A DNA stretch of 64,000 nucleotides from Nocardia transvalensis (lineage in GTDB: Bacteria > Actinomycetota > Actinomycetes > Mycobacteriales > Mycobacteriaceae): NCBI RefSeq assembly GCF_015477765.1, contig NZ_JADLQQ010000005.1:496001-560000 (forward strand), given 5' to 3'. Both the position numbers and the translations under genes were made by a program. Shown piece after piece: positions 41,019-49,602 of this stretch (its first letter is position 1; each line of letters opens with the position of its first letter). The notes beneath the pieces were generated by a model. The model was not told the DNA's origin. It did not search any database and saw nothing but the letters and a program-made list of their open reading frames with translations.

Positions 41019-41822
41019 TTAGTCGGGGACGTAGAGGCGGGCTGTGGTGATCAGTTTGCTGCCTCGGGATAGCTCTAGTTCGGCTATGCCGCGGCCGGTG
41101 GTGGTTTCGACCGAGGTGGTGACGTAGCGGCCTGCGGAGATGGGCTTGGTTACTTGGATTCCGGCGGCTCGGGTGACGAATTCTTCGGGGGTGATTCGGG
41201 TTCCGGCGGGCCATTCCAGGGTGGCGGTGGGGGCGAGGGCGTTTCGGACGGCGGGTGTGCTGCCGCGGCCTGCGGATTCCAGTAGGCCGGTCGCTGCTCG
41301 TTTACCGGCGGCGCTCACCCGGATGAAGCCACGCGCGAAACCCAGTGCGCCGCCGATACCTTGGTTGGCGAGCAGTCGCGGGCCCAGCTTCGCCGACACC
41401 AGGACACCGGGCACACCGGCCGCGAGCAGTTGGGCGCTCATCACCGGCAGCTCCCAATGTGCGCGCAGCTGCCGGATTTTCCACTCGCCGCCGAGGTGGG
41501 CGAGGTCGTAGCGCAGATGCATCGGCACCCGCAGCGTGACCCCGGGGGCCATGCGGGTCTCGACGGCCAGATCGCGAAACACGCTGGTGCCACACACCAC
41601 ATCGTGTGCGGAGCGGAACGCGATGTCGCTGGAGGCGATCAGGGTGTCGTAGAAGCGCCCGATCGCCTCCTCGCCCACATGAGGTCGCGACCCGACCGGA
41701 TCCTCCACTCGGGCTCCGGGTGCGAACAATTCCAGCCACGCGGCACGATCGTGCACGGCGATCGCCTGCGGCGACTGCTCGACGGCCGCCAACAACTCGG
41801 CGGCGGATGCGGTGGCAGACAT
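41019..41822 (-). CDS. SnoaL/NTF2-like family protein (steroid isomerase-type fold)
   Basis: Protein of 267 residues. The N-terminal half (1-125) shows the SnoaL/ketosteroid-isomerase pattern: VHDRAAWLELFAPGARVEDP, EEAIGRFYDTLI and YDLAHLGGEWKIRQLRAHWE. The C-terminal half (about 126-267) contains a Gly/Ala-rich stretch and a possible second, diverged NTF2-like unit ending in a beta segment. Catalysis is not certain. It follows the SDR gene in the same direction (74-base gap), which suggests joint use in lipid or steroid metabolism under the TetR at 42777. Confidence 0.72.
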   Translation of the reverse strand: MSATASAAELLAAVEQSPQAIAVHDRAAWLELFAPGARVEDPVGSRPHVGEEAIGRFYDTLIASSDIAFRSAHDVVCGTSVFRDLAVETRMAPGVTLRVPMHLRYDLAHLGGEWKIRQLRAHWELPVMSAQLLAAGVPGVLVSAKLGPRLLANQGIGGALGFARGFIRVSAAGKRAATGLLESAGRGSTPAVRNALAPTATLEWPAGTRITPEEFVTRAAGIQVTKPISAGRYVTTSVETTTGRGIAELELSRGSKLITTARLYVPD

Positions 41823-41896
41823 GGGGACAATCTATAACTCGTTCCACTCACCGCGGAAGACCGCGGCGTCCCACTCGCCAACTGGGAACCGAAATC

Positions 41897-42658
41897 TCAG
41901 CGCGGACCCATGCGGATGGCACCGTCGAGCCGGATCACCTCGCCGTTGAGCATCGGATTCTCGATGATGTGCGCGACCAGCGCCGCGTACTCGGCCGGAT
42001 CGCCGAGTCGTCGCGGATGCGGAACCTGTTGTTCGAGCGAGGCCTTGGCCTCCGGTGGCAGCGCGGCCAACAGCGGAGTATCGAACATGCCGGGCGCAAT
42101 GGTCACCACGCGAACGAGGTATTCGGCCAGATCGCGCGCCAGCGGCAGGGTCATCCCGGCGATGGCGGCCTTGGAGGCGGAGTAGGCGGCCTGCCCGATC
42201 TGCCCGTCGAAGGCGGCGACCGACGCGGTATTGACGATGACCCCGCGCTCACCGTCGACGGGTTCGGTGCGCCCGATGCGCTGGGCACCCAGCCGCAGCA
42301 CATTGAAGGTGCCGAGCAGATTGACCTCGACGACCACCTGGAAGGCATGCATCGGCAGCACCCGGTCCCCGCTGAGCACGCGACCGGGCAGCCCGATTCC
42401 GGCGCAGTTGACCACCACCCTCACCGGTCCGAGCGATTCGGCGGCATCGAGCGCCGCGCCGACCTCGTCCTCCTCGGTCACATCCGCAGGGGCGAACACG
42501 GCCGCGGGCCCGATCTGCTCGGCCACATGTTTGCCGTCGGAATCCGGCAGATCCACCACGACCACCTTGGCCCCGCCGGCCGCCAGTCGGCGCGCGGTGG
42601 CCAGTCCCAGTCCGGAGGCCGCCCCGGTCACCACGGCGACGCTGTCGTGCAACTGCAT
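41897..42658 (-). CDS. Short-chain dehydrogenase, 3-hydroxyacyl-CoA dehydrogenase type 2-like
   Basis: NAD-dependent SDR of 253 residues. The cofactor motif is VTGAASGLGLATARRL with VDLPDSD, then NCAGIG, and catalytic Ser-Tyr-Lys in VNTASVAAFDGQIGQAAYSASK. The tail PHPRRLGDPAEYAALVAHII and LDGAIRMGPR matches the HSD10/type 2 hydroxyacyl-CoA dehydrogenase group of fatty-acid and steroid breakdown. A strong palindromic operator lies 35-71 bases upstream. Confidence 0.9.
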   Translation of the reverse strand: MQLHDSVAVVTGAASGLGLATARRLAAGGAKVVVVDLPDSDGKHVAEQIGPAAVFAPADVTEEDEVGAALDAAESLGPVRVVVNCAGIGLPGRVLSGDRVLPMHAFQVVVEVNLLGTFNVLRLGAQRIGRTEPVDGERGVIVNTASVAAFDGQIGQAAYSASKAAIAGMTLPLARDLAEYLVRVVTIAPGMFDTPLLAALPPEAKASLEQQVPHPRRLGDPAEYAALVAHIIENPMLNGEVIRLDGAIRMGPR

Positions 42659-42692
42659 CGATCGAACTCTTTCCTGCTCGGGATCCCGTTGT

Positions 42693-42729
42693 CGACAAGA
42701 TACCTTTGTAGCAAAAAGGCATCTTGTCG
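42693..42729. promoter_or_regulatory. Palindromic operator in front of the SDR gene
   Basis: CGACAAGAT-A-CCTTT and its inverse complement AAAGG-C-ATCTTGTCG are separated by seven bases: two nested arms with one unpaired position. It lies between the TetR gene (3' side) and the SDR start, overlapping the likely SDR promoter (TATCTT on the minus strand). Best explained as the binding site of the TetR protein encoded at 42777. Confidence 0.75.
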
Positions 42730-42776
42730 AGTCGAGATTGCGACGATTCGCCTTCGGCCCGTGCGGGTTCTGCGTC

Positions 42777-43394
42777 CTACTCGACCGGGGCGCCCCACCC
42801 CGTCAGTTCGAGCAGGTCGATCATCATCTCGAACGCCTGGTCCACGCGATTTCGGTCGCCGGTGGCGACGAAGTCGATCTGCAGTCCCCGCATCTGAGCA
42901 AGTACGAAGGTCGCTGCCTGCGTCGCGGTATCCGGCGGCCAGCCGTAGCGGATCAGCGCCTGCTCGACCTCATCGAACCAGTCGGTGACGAGCGCCTGCG
43001 CCATATCGGTCGCGCCGACGCCGGAGGCGTGTGCTGCCGCCAACTCGAACAGCACCCGGAACTGGCGCCGCTCCTTGGGCTCGCACAGCCGCCGCCACAC
43101 CGCGCGCAACATCTCTGCGCCCGTGCCGGTTTCGCTCGAGTCCACCGCCCGGATGCGCGCCTGGACATCGGTCCGAATCTTTTGCACGACCTCGGTGATC
43201 AACGCATCCTTCGTAGCGAAGTGCCGAATCAGCGAAGCGTGGCTGATTCCGAGTGCCTGCGCCACCGGACGCAGGGACAGATCACTCACGCCGTGATCGA
43301 GCACGTACTCCGTCGCCGCCTCCAGCAACTCCGGGCGACGATGCTGATACCGCAGCTTGCGACCGTCGATGCGCTCTTCGCTCACGCCCAGCAT
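42777..43394 (-). CDS. TetR/AcrR family transcriptional regulator
   Basis: Regulator of 205 residues. The helix-turn-helix is LRPVAQALGISHASLIRHFA at about 42-61, with the leading helix RRPELLEAATEYVLDHGVSD. The C-terminal domain contains a typical Trp/Tyr-rich ligand pocket (RYGWPPDTATQAATFVLAQM). It is encoded directly upstream of the SDR gene with a 118-base gap holding a clear palindromic operator, so repression of the SDR/NTF2 pair is likely, with a CoA thioester or steroid as possible inducer. Confidence 0.88.
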   Translation of the reverse strand: MLGVSEERIDGRKLRYQHRRPELLEAATEYVLDHGVSDLSLRPVAQALGISHASLIRHFATKDALITEVVQKIRTDVQARIRAVDSSETGTGAEMLRAVWRRLCEPKERRQFRVLFELAAAHASGVGATDMAQALVTDWFDEVEQALIRYGWPPDTATQAATFVLAQMRGLQIDFVATGDRNRVDQAFEMMIDLLELTGWGAPVE

Positions 43395-43611
43395 CCTAAA
43401 CGGCTACCGCCCGATAGGCGTACCACACGGTTCAGAAATTCCCTTGTGGCACCGTCGAGCATTCCCGGCCGATACACCCTCGCGCGCCGACCTGGCCGAC
43501 GCCCCTGTTGCGCGAAGCCACGGAGAACCGAAACGTCGGCTCATGTGTCGACATCTCCCCGATTCTTCTTGCCGCGGTAGCCGAGCCGACGATCGGTATC
43601 CGGATCGGCGC

Positions 43612-44085
43612 TCAGGACGCGGTGCCGATTCGAGTTCGCAGTCCTTCGGCAAACGTGCGTGCCGCCTCGAGGTCGGCGGCGTTGGGGCGTCCCTTCTGGA
43701 CGCCGCCGACGACCATGAGCGGAAGCCACGTGTCGAAGGCGCGGCACGAGAAGGTGTCGACGACCTCGAAGCCCTTACGGCTCAGGAGCCGTGTCAGGGA
43801 ACGGATGTAGCGCCGGAACGGCGGTTCGGGGAATCCGCTGGTGTTGAACACGAACGCTCGCTGCCGCTGCCCCTCCGGGAGGGACTGGATGAACTGGCGC
43901 AGCCGTGGATGGAAGGCCATGTTGAAGATGCCGGACCCGAATCCCACGAGGTCGTAGGTGGCGAGCTCGGCGATATCGACCTCTTCGGGGTCGACGACCC
44001 GGGCCCCCAGGACCTGGCCGATGACCTCGGCGACCTTTTTCGTGTTGCCGTGCGACACGGAGACGCACACGATGATGGCCTTCAT
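43612..44085 (-). CDS. Flavodoxin family protein
   Basis: FMN-binding protein of 157 residues. The phosphate loop is VSVSHGNTKKVAEVIGQVLG near residue 8, followed by DLVGFGSGIFNMAFHPRLRQ and a second flavin loop FVFNTSGFPEPPFRRYIRSL, and ends with the RTFAEGL helix. It probably acts as an electron carrier or quinone/flavin reductase. It lies 37 bases behind the ECF41 sigma gene in the same direction and may belong to its regulon along with the FAD oxidoreductase. Confidence 0.87.
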   Translation of the reverse strand: MKAIIVCVSVSHGNTKKVAEVIGQVLGARVVDPEEVDIAELATYDLVGFGSGIFNMAFHPRLRQFIQSLPEGQRQRAFVFNTSGFPEPPFRRYIRSLTRLLSRKGFEVVDTFSCRAFDTWLPLMVVGGVQKGRPNAADLEAARTFAEGLRTRIGTAS

Positions 44086-44122
44086 AAGGATGCTCCTTTG
44101 CTCGATTTCGGTGCGGTACTGA

Positions 44123-45031
44123 TCAGGCCTCTCGACCGCTCGGCCGGTCGAGAGGGCGCGTCACGTCGGCGGTGCGCAGCTTGTCCGGGTTGCGGACCGC
44201 ATACAGCCCGGTGATGCGGTCCCCGGTCAGTTCGATCATCACGACGGAATCCAGGCGCTTGTCGGCGCCGGACCGCAACAGGATCGCGGGCAGCGCGTTG
44301 AAGCTGCCGAACTCGAAGTCCATGTCCGCCATGCTGTTCTGGGCGAGCCCGACGACATATCTGGCTACCCGCTCGGCGCCGATGATCGGCCGGCGGGCGG
44401 CGCTGACGTGCCCGCCACCGTCGGAGATCTGGACGACGTCCGGGGCGAGCACGTCCATGAGGGTGCCGACGTCACCGGTGCGGGCGGCCAGCAGGAACCG
44501 GTCGATCACCACCCGGCTGGTATCGGTGTCGGGCTCGAAGCGTTTGCGCCGAGCTTGAACGTGCTCGCGGGCCCGGTGCGCGATCTGGCGCACGGCGGTG
44601 TCGGTCTTGCCGATCATGCCGGCGATCTCGACCAGGCTGTGGCCGAACACCTCCGACAGCACGAATACGGCCCGCTCGGTCGGGCCGAGGGTTTCCAGGA
44701 CGAGCAGCATGGCCATCGACACCGATTCGGCGAGCAGGACGTCATGACTGGCGTCGTGTTCGGTGCGGATCGGTTCGGGCAGCCAGGTGCCCACGTAATC
44801 CTCGCGGCGGCGGCGTACGGACCGCAGCTGGTTGAGCGCTCGTCGCGTGACTATCTGCACCAGGTAGGCGCGTGGATACGTCACCTCGTCCGGAGGAGTG
44901 TCACGCCAGTGCAGATAGCTGTCCTGCAGCACATCTTCGGCGTCGGCCGCGCTGCCCAGGATCTCGTAGGCGATCGTGAACAGCAGCGGACGCAACCTGT
45001 CGAACGTCTTCGGGTCGTTGCGCTCGCTCAT
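44123..45031 (-). CDS. ECF41-family RNA polymerase sigma factor with C-terminal extension
   Basis: Sigma factor of 302 residues. Region 2: LRPLLFTIAYEILGSAADAE and DVLQDSYLHW. Region 4: LETLGPTERAVFVLSEVFGH and GMIGKTDTAVRQIAHRAREH. The C-terminal SnoaL-like domain carries the ECF41 marks WLPEP, SDGGGH and NPDKL, known to control the sigma factor without a separate anti-sigma. The ATG at 45031 overlaps the stop of the FAD oxidoreductase by four bases (ATGA), so the two are translationally coupled; such oxidoreductases are the usual ECF41 partner. Confidence 0.93.
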   Translation of the reverse strand: MSERNDPKTFDRLRPLLFTIAYEILGSAADAEDVLQDSYLHWRDTPPDEVTYPRAYLVQIVTRRALNQLRSVRRRREDYVGTWLPEPIRTEHDASHDVLLAESVSMAMLLVLETLGPTERAVFVLSEVFGHSLVEIAGMIGKTDTAVRQIAHRAREHVQARRKRFEPDTDTSRVVIDRFLLAARTGDVGTLMDVLAPDVVQISDGGGHVSAARRPIIGAERVARYVVGLAQNSMADMDFEFGSFNALPAILLRSGADKRLDSVVMIELTGDRITGLYAVRNPDKLRTADVTRPLDRPSGREA

Positions 45032-46179
45032 CGGACTGCGATCGGGGTCGCCGCGGGCACTGTCGGTGTCGGGCCGGGAAGCCACCGGTAGGCCCGCGGG
45101 AAACGCATCGAGGTGATGGTGAAGCGGCACACTCGTTCTTTGACCACCGCCGCCGCCCGTCCGGTCACCACGAATTCTCGAGCGGTGTCATCCAGGTGCG
45201 TGGCCTGGATGAAACCGTCGCGCCGCCCGAGGCTGATCGCCTGTCCGGCCATGCCGATCGACACCGGCGCCGGTCGTTCGCCCCGGATCAATGCGAGCAC
45301 CGTGCGGGCGCCGTGCGCGCCCATCGGGATCGCCGCTTGACAGCTCATCCGCAGGTGAGCCCCGACATGCCGGGGTGGCGCCACAGCGTCCCCGACGCCG
45401 ACGATCCGTCGATCTTCCACGCACACCAACGTATCGTCGGTGCGGAGCCTGCCGTCTTCCGCCACCGGCAGGCCGCTGCGCCGGGCCAGATCCGGCACGC
45501 CGAACGATCCCGCCCACACCGTGCAATCGCTGGGTAGGCGACCCACGTCGGTCTCGACGCCGTCGGGACGGACGCCGATGACCCGCCGCCCCGTACGCAG
45601 CCGAACCCCGGCGTTCGCGAGCCTGTTCTCGATATCCGCTCGGCTCGACGCGGGCAGCCACCCGGCGACCGATTGCGACACCAACTCGACCGTCAGAGAC
45701 GGGTACCGGTAGGCGATTTCGGCGGAACTCTCGATCCCGGTCAGCCCGCCACCGACCACCAGGACACGCGCCCCGGCCGGTAGCCGCCGCAGCCGCGTGC
45801 GCAATGCGTCGGCGTCCTCGAGATCGGCGATACCGTAGGCATTCTCCGAGCCGGTCGAGCCACGGGCGGCCGTGCTACCCACCGCATACAGCAGATAGTC
45901 GAAACCGAGTGCACCACCGTCGTCGAGCTGCACTGAACGCTCGGCAATCGCGTCCACCGTCGCCACCCGCAGCCGTAGGTCGCGGTGCAGCAGACCCCTC
46001 AACGGCCGCACCGCATCCGAGGCACCCGCGGCGTGTTCGTGCAACCGAATTCGTTCCACGAACACATCCCGCGGATTGACCACTGTCACCCGCACATCCG
46101 ACCGCCCCGCGGCCGCCAGCCGGTTCGCAGCCATCACACCCGCGTAACCCGCGCCGACAACCACCACTCGCGCTACCAC
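45028..46179 (-). CDS. FAD-dependent oxidoreductase, ECF41-linked (NDH-2-like fold)
   Basis: Two-dinucleotide-domain flavoprotein of 383 residues. FAD motif VVVGAGYAGVMAANRLAAAG at residues 5-24, NAD motif VLVVGGGLTGIESSAEIAYR in the middle, and the second FAD contact IVGVGDAVAP. Type II NADH dehydrogenases and related reductases share this plan. ECF41 loci typically pair the sigma factor with one such COE protein, whose gene is the main promoter target. A near-consensus ECF41 promoter lies 35-61 bases upstream. The electron acceptor is unknown. Confidence 0.9.
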   Translation of the reverse strand: MVARVVVVGAGYAGVMAANRLAAAGRSDVRVTVVNPRDVFVERIRLHEHAAGASDAVRPLRGLLHRDLRLRVATVDAIAERSVQLDDGGALGFDYLLYAVGSTAARGSTGSENAYGIADLEDADALRTRLRRLPAGARVLVVGGGLTGIESSAEIAYRYPSLTVELVSQSVAGWLPASSRADIENRLANAGVRLRTGRRVIGVRPDGVETDVGRLPSDCTVWAGSFGVPDLARRSGLPVAEDGRLRTDDTLVCVEDRRIVGVGDAVAPPRHVGAHLRMSCQAAIPMGAHGARTVLALIRGERPAPVSIGMAGQAISLGRRDGFIQATHLDDTAREFVVTGRAAAVVKERVCRFTITSMRFPRAYRWLPGPTPTVPAATPIAVR

Positions 46180-46213
46180 AACCAGCTCCGATCAGTTGGA
46201 CCCACACCTCGTG

Positions 46214-46240
46214 GACACCGCCCGACCGACAACCGTGACA
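46214..46240 (-). promoter_or_regulatory. Near-consensus ECF41 promoter of the oxidoreductase-sigma operon
   Basis: On the minus strand TGTCACG (46240-46234), exactly 16 bases, then TGTC (46217-46214). The ECF41 consensus is TGTCACA-N16-CGTC, so two of eleven positions differ. The oxidoreductase start lies 35 bases further on. Together with the perfect site at 32478 it supports self-activation of both loci. Confidence 0.65.
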
Positions 46241-46265
46241 TCGGAATCGTGTGATGACAGTCACG

Positions 46266-47450
46266 TCAGTTCGTGGAGCAGAGGGCGGCGTCGACGACCT
46301 TCATGACGTGGTCTGCGGCCTCCGATGCCTCGGGGACCTGGTTGACGCTCACCGTGACCGAGCGGCCGCCAGCGGTGACGCCGCCGCGCGTCTCGAATCC
46401 GTCGATGTCGCCGCCGTGGCCCCAGCTGTCTTTGCCGCAGGACAGTTGGCGGTGCATGAGGCCGAGGCCGTAGCCGATCGGTGGCCCCGGCACCTCCAGG
46501 GCGACAGTGCGTTTCATCTCCGTCAGCTGATCGGGTGGCAGCAGCTTTCCGTACAGCAGTGCGGTGAAGAAACGGTTGAGGTCCGCGCCGGTCGCGACCA
46601 TCGCTCCCGCCGCACCGGCCGACGACACGTTCTGGCGTGTGTAGTCGACCCGTTCGCCGCCGACCTCGCTGTAGCCGAGGGGATGCGGACCGCGGATATC
46701 GGTTTCGTCAGGGTCCGGATAGTAGGTATCGCGCAAGCCGAGCGGCTCGATGATGCGGTGGGCGATCGCCGCACCGACCGAGCCTCCGGTGATCTTCTCG
46801 ATCACCATCCCGGCGAGTGCGTAGTTGGTGTTGGAATAGGCCCACCGTGACCCGGGCTCGAAATCGGCGGGCGCGGTCAGGGCATTGCGCACCACGTCGG
46901 CCATATCCGTGGTCCCCCACCGCACGCCTTGGGAGTGAAAGTCGAGCTGACCCGGCTTAGGAGGCGCCCCGAACTCCGCTGCGTATTCGGGCAGTCCACT
47001 GGTGTGTTGCAACAGATTTCGGATAGTGATCCGATTCCCATCGATACCCGGCCCGTGCACCACTCCCGGCAGATACCGTTCCACCGGCGCATCCAATTCG
47101 ACCTTGCCCTCACCCGCCAACTGCAGCATCACCGTCGCCACGAATGTCTTGGTGTTGCTGCCGATCCGCACCCGGGCGTCGTCCCGGAAGGGTGTGCCCT
47201 GTTCGAGATCGGCCACTCCGGCACTCGCGGTCCGGACCCGCCCGTGATCAGTGACCACGACCTGGGCACCGGGCAGGTGGTCTTCCGAGACCAAACGGCC
47301 CAGGGCCTCGGTAACCTCCACCCATCCGGCATCGACAGCGACCGGCTCGCCCCGATCGGTCCCCGTGGCACTGCAACCCGCCGTGACGGCCATCAGTGCT
47401 CCGGCCACCAACACGGTGGCCCACGATCGATGACATGCCCTGGTGCGCAA
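46266..47450 (-). CDS. Serine beta-lactamase/D-Ala-D-Ala carboxypeptidase-like lipoprotein
   Basis: Exported serine hydrolase of 394 residues. The signal peptide ends with a lipobox VTAGC (Cys near 26). The active-site motif SxxK is IGSNTKTF, and the second motif YxN is WAYSNTNYALAGMVIEKITG. The third motif is probably SWGHGGDIDGFETRG. This class (serine hydrolase family, PF00144) covers esterases, D-aminopeptidases and carboxypeptidases, and true beta-lactamase activity is rarely shown. Start is a TTG at 47450, with AAAGGAA seven bases upstream. Confidence 0.87.
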   Translation of the reverse strand: MRTRACHRSWATVLVAGALMAVTAGCSATGTDRGEPVAVDAGWVEVTEALGRLVSEDHLPGAQVVVTDHGRVRTASAGVADLEQGTPFRDDARVRIGSNTKTFVATVMLQLAGEGKVELDAPVERYLPGVVHGPGIDGNRITIRNLLQHTSGLPEYAAEFGAPPKPGQLDFHSQGVRWGTTDMADVVRNALTAPADFEPGSRWAYSNTNYALAGMVIEKITGGSVGAAIAHRIIEPLGLRDTYYPDPDETDIRGPHPLGYSEVGGERVDYTRQNVSSAGAAGAMVATGADLNRFFTALLYGKLLPPDQLTEMKRTVALEVPGPPIGYGLGLMHRQLSCGKDSWGHGGDIDGFETRGGVTAGGRSVTVSVNQVPEASEAADHVMKVVDAALCSTN

Positions 47451-47583
47451 GGTGATTCCTTTCTGCTGCCGAATCAGTCACGCTACGAGAAGCCCGAACA
47501 CCTCTCCCATATGGCAACCCCCCTTCTTTCCGGTGGTGCTGGCCCTAACCCGAACGCTGCCGCTCCCCACATCTGCCCTCTGC

Positions 47584-47955
47584 TTACCGCGGCGCCGGGG
47601 TGAACACCATGAAACGGTTGCCGTCGGAGTCGAGCAGGTCGGCGGAGACCAAGCCGTCCGGTGTCGTGGCGGGCGGCGCGAGCACCTTGCCTCCCAGTTC
47701 CGTCGCGCGGTCGCAGGTGGCTGCCACATCGCGGACCATCACGCAGAACACCGCGTATCCGGTTCCGGGCTGCTCCTCGGCGATTCCGCCGGAGGGAACG
47801 GTGGCGCCGGGATAGCTGATCAGCTGGTAGCCGTCGCCGCTGCCGGGATCGGTGCGGTAGGTCCAGCCGAACAGCTCGCCGTAGAACCGCTGGGCGGCAG
47901 CGGGATCGGGGGTGCCGATCTGGAACCAGGCCACGGTGTCGAAAGCTGGGGTCAT
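47584..47955 (-). CDS. VOC (glyoxalase-fold) family protein
   Basis: Small protein of 123 residues made of two beta-alpha-beta-beta-beta units: FDTVAWFQIGTPDPAAAQRF with YGELFGWTY, and YAVFCVMVRDVAATCDRATE with LLDSDGNRFMVFTP. Typical for the glyoxalase/bleomycin-resistance superfamily. The usual metal ligands are not clearly present, so a binding role or different chemistry is possible. The WYL regulator encoded 109 bases upstream in the same direction may control it. Confidence 0.82.
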   Translation of the reverse strand: MTPAFDTVAWFQIGTPDPAAAQRFYGELFGWTYRTDPGSGDGYQLISYPGATVPSGGIAEEQPGTGYAVFCVMVRDVAATCDRATELGGKVLAPPATTPDGLVSADLLDSDGNRFMVFTPAPR

Positions 47956-48064
47956 GGAAGGGGCCTCCTCGAATCGCAGTGCAGCCCGGGCGGCTGCACT
48001 CGTCCAGCCTCGGATACCGGGGCGACAACCCTATGTCGGTGTTTTCCAACGGACCCGCCGAGCG

Positions 48065-48766
48065 TCACAAGCCGACCGTCCGGACCACCCGATCCGCCGG
48101 CAGGTGGTCGATTTCGCGCAGTCGGCGAGCCGCCACGGCCCGCTCACCCAATTCCGCGTGCACGATCCGGTCCAGCCGGAACACCCGCGCGTCCTCCCGC
48201 AGCCGGCACCAGCCGACGAGATACCAGCCTTCGGCACCCCACATCAGCGCCATGGGCTCCACGCAGCGATCGGTGACGGCCCCGAAGCGGTCCGCATACG
48301 ACATCCGGATCACCCGGCGTTCGACCACGGCCTCGTGCACCACGCCCGAGCAGGCGGCGGAATCCGGCTCCTCCACCGCCTCCACCAATTGCACGCGTGC
48401 AGCGAGATCCCGTGCCGCACCTGCCGATTCATCCGTCAATGCGGCCACCATCTTGGCCAGCGCACCGGCACCGGCGGCGGCGAACGGGGTGCCGCGCATG
48501 TACCGCAGCGCCACGCCCACCGCGACCACCTCGGCGGGCGAGAAGTTCAACGGCGGCAACGACATTCGCTTGTCGAGCGCATAGCCGCCGCCGCGCCCCA
48601 CATCGGCGTGGATCGGCACCCCCGATTGCTGCAGCGCCGCGATATCCCGTTCGATGGTGCGCACGCTCACCTCGTAGTGCGCCGCCAACTCCCGCGCTGT
48701 GCGCCGTCGCGGCGCCACCGCCCGCAGATGCTCCACCAGCGCATACAGCCGGTCCGTTCGATTCAT
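48065..48766 (-). CDS. YafY-type HTH/WYL-domain transcriptional regulator
   Basis: Regulator of 233 residues. The N-terminal winged helix is RLYALVEHLRAVAPRRRTAR with LAAHYEVSVRTIERDIAALQ and GVPIHADVGRGGGYAL. The C-terminal WYL domain contains RVIRMSYADRFGAVTDRCVE and WGAEGWYLVGWCRLREDARV. WYL proteins sense small ligands or nucleic acid. The ATG at 48766 begins directly with NRTDRLYALVEH, the family start. It probably regulates the VOC gene downstream. Confidence 0.88.
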   Translation of the reverse strand: MNRTDRLYALVEHLRAVAPRRRTARELAAHYEVSVRTIERDIAALQQSGVPIHADVGRGGGYALDKRMSLPPLNFSPAEVVAVGVALRYMRGTPFAAAGAGALAKMVAALTDESAGAARDLAARVQLVEAVEEPDSAACSGVVHEAVVERRVIRMSYADRFGAVTDRCVEPMALMWGAEGWYLVGWCRLREDARVFRLDRIVHAELGERAVAARRLREIDHLPADRVVRTVGL

Positions 48767-48865
48767 CGCCCACCCGTTCCGCCGTTGTTGCGCGCAGAAT
48801 ATCGACGGGCACCGACAGCGCGAACCACGATCCAGACGTGCCGCGGCGGCGTACGGTGAATCGAT

Positions 48866-49489
48866 GTGAGGCGACGATGGATCGGGTGGGTGTTGCTTGG
48901 CGTCTGGGGGACGACGGTGGCTGCCGGGTGTGGCTCCGAACAGTCGGCCCCGCCGACCTCGCCCCCGCCGACCTCCGGCACGAGTTTGCCTACGGGGGCG
49001 ACGGTGCCGCTGGTACCGGGACCGTCGGTCCCGCAGACCGGCGACAGGGCCGAGGTGCTGTGCCGCACATCGGATCTCACGGTCGGATTCGGTCCGGCAA
49101 CCGGCGCCGCCGGGACGATGGCGTTCCCGATCGTGTTCACCAACGCCGGATCGAGGCCGTGCGTACTCCAGGGATTCCCGGGCGTCTCCTACGCGACCGG
49201 TCCGGACAGTGCACCGGTCGGTGCGCCCGCCGCGCGGGACGGTGCCGCGTCGGGCCCGGTCCTGTTGTCGCCCGGCGAGCAGGCGTCGGCGCTGGTCTTC
49301 GCGACCGACGTGGGCAACATTCCGGAGGAGCAATGTCGGCCGGTGCCGGTGCCCGGGCTGCGCATCTACCCGCCCGACAACACCGCGTCGCTGTACCTCG
49401 AGCACGACGGAACCGCCTGCAGCCTCGAACAGGCGAGCACCACCCAGCTGAGGGTCCGCGCGATCGTGGCGGGCCCCACCGGCCAGTAG
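48866..49489 (+). CDS. DUF4232 lipoprotein
   Basis: Predicted lipoprotein of 207 residues starting at GTG. Residues 1-22 form a signal peptide with lipobox VAAGC. A Pro/Thr/Ser linker follows to about 60, then the DUF4232 domain: LCRTSDLTVGFGPATGAAGT, FTNAGSRPCVLQGFPGVSYA and CRPVPVPGLRIYPPDNTASL. The four Cys of the domain would form two disulphides outside the cell. The family is widespread in actinobacteria without known function. Confidence 0.87.
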   Translation: MRRRWIGWVLLGVWGTTVAAGCGSEQSAPPTSPPPTSGTSLPTGATVPLVPGPSVPQTGDRAEVLCRTSDLTVGFGPATGAAGTMAFPIVFTNAGSRPCVLQGFPGVSYATGPDSAPVGAPAARDGAASGPVLLSPGEQASALVFATDVGNIPEEQCRPVPVPGLRIYPPDNTASLYLEHDGTACSLEQASTTQLRVRAIVAGPTGQ

Positions 49490-49602
49490 TCCGAACCCCT
49501 AGAGCCGCACATCACGACGCCATCACAGGTCGTGCACTTACCGGTCCGTAACCACCGCGGCGGCAGGAAAATCGAGGGACATAGACCTCAGCGGAGGCAG
49601 CA

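Noticed and set aside
46266..47450. True beta-lactamase
   Set aside because: The SxxK and YxN motifs fit the wide serine-hydrolase family (PF00144); specific class A or C signatures are not evident.
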